A DNA stretch of 7,185 nt from Chloroflexota bacterium. Its GTDB lineage: Bacteria; Chloroflexota; Dehalococcoidia; SM23-28-2; RBG-16-64-32. The stretch spans positions 1 to 7,185 of the forward strand of contig VBEI01000020.1 of NCBI GenBank assembly GCA_005882715.1. Direction: 5' to 3'. The position numbers were made by a program, and so were the translations under genes. Below the pieces are notes generated by a model. That model was not told the DNA's origin and made no database searches. It worked only from the letters and a program-made list of their open reading frames with translations. Shown here in pieces: positions 6,006 to 7,185 of the stretch. Positions within the stretch are counted from its first letter, which is position 1. Every line of letters begins with the position of its first letter.

Positions 6006-6111
6006 GGCAAATCGTTCCTTCTGGTTATGTCAAATTCTAGTTGATGTTCCGGCGTGCCGCTAGTGTTGAGAGGTAAAAAGTCGGTAATCACCAACCTTCT
6101 GCTCCTGTCGC
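6006..6111. other. Divergent intergenic region, left half
   Basis: It separates the GTG of the minus-strand gene (6005) from the cofG promoter. A minus-strand TAGAAT (6039-6034) could be the -10 of the minus-strand gene, but it has no fitting -35. I see no gene here. The bases 6112-6334 that follow hold the cofG promoter and leader, listed separately. Confidence 0.4.
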
Positions 6112-6140
6112 TTGTGAAATCTCCGCGCAGGTGCTACAAT
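6112..6140 (+). promoter_or_regulatory. Extended -10 promoter for cofG
   Basis: TTGTGA (6112-6117), a spacer of exactly 17 bp and TACAAT (6135-6140), with TG at 6132-6133 forming an extended -10. Transcription would begin near 6147, leaving a leader of about 190 nt before the cofG coding region. This is the best promoter in the window. Confidence 0.65.
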
Positions 6141-6152
6141 CACGCTCGACCC

Positions 6153-6265
6153 GCTGGAAGGCGGCGCGGGGTGCCCCTTTCAGCCCCAATGTATTCGTAC
6201 GGCCAGTCCGCCCCGGCGGACGCGCACCCCCGCAGCCATATTCTCCGCCCAGCGGCGGATTTTCT
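6153..6265 (+). promoter_or_regulatory. Structured cofG leader RNA, candidate attenuator or riboswitch
   Basis: Hairpin P: GCTGGAAGG (6153-6161) pairs with CCTTTCAGC (6176-6184), nine pairs with one G-U, extended by GGC/GCC (6163-6165 with 6173-6175). Its loop (6166-6172, GCGGGGT) is complementary to ACCCCCGC (6226-6233) with one bulge, a possible pseudoknot. Hairpin 1: GTCCGCC (6206-6212) with GGCGGAC (6215-6221). Hairpin 2: TCCGCC (6244-6249) with GGCGGA (6254-6259), followed by TTTT. The 3' arm of hairpin 1 can instead pair with the 5' arm of hairpin 2, which is the layout of an antiterminator. I do not recognise a known riboswitch class. High GC makes chance pairing a real alternative. 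Confidence 0.4.
6244..6265 (+). terminator. Candidate leader terminator upstream of cofG
   Basis: A 6-bp GC-rich stem, TCCGCC with GGCGGA, and a CAGC tetraloop, followed at once by TTTTCT. It lies after the cofG promoter and before the coding region, so it would act as a conditional (leader) terminator. The stem is short and the T-tract is only four bases. Confidence 0.4.
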
Positions 6266-6278
6266 GATGGAGCTGCGC

Positions 6279-6344
6279 ATGGCCGATTTCAAGTCCCACT
6301 ATTCACTGCTCCCTATTCACTGTTCACTTCTCCCGTGTTCCTGA
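6279..6344 (+). other. Short upstream ORF with a good ribosome site, overlapping the cofG start
   Basis: ATG 6279 has GGAG six bases upstream, the only well-placed Shine-Dalgarno/ATG pair near cofG. It encodes 21 residues, beginning MADFKSHY and then a stretch translated from the 7-bp repeats, and stops at TGA 6342-6344, seven bases past the cofG GTG at 6335. It could be a leader ORF that couples translation to cofG, or the former start of cofG pushed out of frame by change in repeat number. Confidence 0.35.
6294..6342. repeat. 7-bp tandem tract D running into the cofG start codon
   Basis: Units of seven: TCCCACT at 6294, ATTCACT at 6301, GCTCCCT at 6308, ATTCACT at 6315, GTTCACT at 6322, TCTCCCG at 6329 and a weaker TGTTCCT at 6336. 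The proposed GTG start of cofG (6335) begins on the last base of the sixth unit. Confidence 0.8.
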
Positions 6345-7185
6345 TCCATAACCGGCTCTCGCCTCCGGTTGAAGAGCTGCTATCGAAGGCGATTGCCGGC
6401 GACGCGCTCTCTCGCGATGAGGCGTGCCGGCTGATCCGTGCATCGGGCACCGAAGTACCCGCGCTGATGATGGCGGCCGGACTTTTGCGCGACCGCTCCC
6501 ACCCGGACGTCGTCACGTACTCGCGCAAAGTGTTCATCCCCCTGACCAACCTCTGTCGTGATGTCTGCGGCTACTGCACCTTCGTGAAGCAGCCGGGCGA
6601 GGCGGAGGCGCTGACGATGACGCCGGAGATGGTGCTCGCCTCAGCGCACGCGGCGAAGCGCGCCGGCTGCAAGGAGGCGCTCTTCAGCCTGGGCGACAAG
6701 CCGGAGCTGAAGTACGCGTCGTACCGCGATTGGCTCCAGAAACGCGGTTACGCGACTACGCTGGCGTACCTGCACGACATGTGTGATCTCGTCTACCGCG
6801 AGACGGGGCTACTCCCGCACGTCAACCCCGGGATCCTGACGGAGGGTGACATCGCCTCCCTGCGAGAGGTGAGCGCGAGCGCTGGGATCATGCTCGAGAC
6901 GGTCAGCGCGCGGCTCCTGCGCAAGGGCGAAGCGCATCACCGCTGCCCGGACAAGGTTCCGGACAAGCGGCTGGCGACGATCGAGACAGCGGGCCGCCTG
7001 AAGGTCGCCTTCACCACAGGCATCCTAATCGGAATCGGCGAGACGCTGGAGGAGCGCGTCGATTCGCTGTTCGCGATCAAGGAACTGCACGAGCGCTACG
7101 GCCACATCCAGGAAGTGATCATCCAGAACTTCCGCGCCAAGCCCGGCATCGCGATGGCCGACTCCCCGGAGCCGTCGCTGCTCGA
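6335..7185 (+). CDS. cofG: FO synthase radical SAM subunit CofG (or N-terminal half of fused FbiC), C-terminus beyond the window
   Basis: CofG is a radical S-adenosylmethionine enzyme that, with CofH, makes the deazaflavin FO from tyrosine and 5-amino-6-ribitylaminouracil, the first committed step of F420 synthesis. 283 codons are visible. The iron-sulfur motif C74-x3-C78-x2-C81 (in NLCRDVCGYCTF) is intact. Further family features are EALFSLGDKPE (114-124), LPHVNPGILT (160-169), the LETVS stretch at about 188, FTTGILIGIGET (226-237), ERYGHIQEVIIQNFRAKPG (253-271). The N-terminal helical extension before the radical SAM core fits CofG/FbiC. Whether CofH is fused cannot be seen. The proposed start is GTG 6335, as no ATG or TTG in this frame lies nearby upstream. 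It has no Shine-Dalgarno sequence, since repeat tract D occupies the site. It is transcribed opposite to the cofE operon. Confidence 0.93.
   Translation, partial: MFLIHNRLSPPVEELLSKAIAGDALSRDEACRLIRASGTEVPALMMAAGLLRDRSHPDVVTYSRKVFIPLTNLCRDVCGYCTFVKQPGEAEALTMTPEMVLASAHAAKRAGCKEALFSLGDKPELKYASYRDWLQKRGYATTLAYLHDMCDLVYRETGLLPHVNPGILTEGDIASLREVSASAGIMLETVSARLLRKGEAHHRCPDKVPDKRLATIETAGRLKVAFTTGILIGIGETLEERVDSLFAIKELHERYGHIQEVIIQNFRAKPGIAMADSPEPSLL

Noticed and set aside
6020..6040. Minus-strand TTGACA-like element as a -35 for the gene starting at 6005
   Set aside because: A matching -10 would fall at or inside the start codon region and none is present.
6200..6225. FMN riboswitch suggested by a CCGGCGG element
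   Set aside because: The other conserved RFN elements are not found; this match is explained by a simple hairpin.
6166..6280. Thiamine pyrophosphate riboswitch suggested by GGGGTGCC and CTGATGGA
   Set aside because: The essential CTGAGA core is absent and the spacing of the parts does not fit the THI box.
6054..6344. 96-codon ORF before cofG as a real protein
   Set aside because: It spans the promoter and leader hairpins, has no domain, and its end is translated repeat. Only its last ATG at 6279 has a good ribosome site, and that is listed separately.

Overview
The window comes from a GC-rich bacterium with coenzyme F420 metabolism. Five of its genes fall in or beside F420 pathways: CofE, an NADPH:F420 oxidoreductase, a luciferase-like (LLM) flavin/deazaflavin oxidoreductase, a cupin lying between them, and CofG (or the N-terminal half of a fused FbiC). 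F420 genes together with a secreted protein carrying the GFGF...KGISVDDLL type of repeat suggest Chloroflexota. Actinomycetota is the main alternative. This assignment is inference, because no rRNA or marker gene is present.

Layout. Positions 1-2979, minus strand, look like one operon read from right to left: LLM oxidoreductase (2979-1918), NADPH:F420 oxidoreductase (1826-1170), cupin (1156-683) and cofE (686 to beyond the left edge). The promoter is probably TTGAAC-N18-TATACT at 3061-3032. CofE appears to start at a CTG that overlaps the cupin stop codon. Positions 2980-3742 hold repeat tracts, two very small hydrophobic ORFs (34 and 23 aa) and inverted repeats. Positions 3743-6005 hold three exported proteins of unknown function: a secreted protein with a single-base frameshift, a lipoprotein, and a convergent secreted helical protein on the minus strand. 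From 6112 to the right edge a good promoter, a foldable leader of about 190 nt and then cofG are read on the plus strand.

How the genes fit together. CofG (with CofH) makes the deazaflavin FO. CofE adds glutamate to F420-0. The NADPH:F420 oxidoreductase reduces the finished cofactor, and the LLM protein is a candidate user of F420 (or FMN). The cupin has no assigned role but sits between two F420 genes with tight or overlapping junctions.

The most unusual signal is a set of five short tandem tracts between genes. Each is built from different 7-bp units but has the same period of seven. Three of the F420-related genes (LLM, NADPH:F420 oxidoreductase, cofG) begin at or within about 10 bp of such a tract, and none of the three has a visible Shine-Dalgarno sequence. 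Other genes in the window have good ones. The cofG leader also carries terminator/antiterminator-like segments and a possible pseudoknot. It is the best candidate here for an undescribed RNA regulator.
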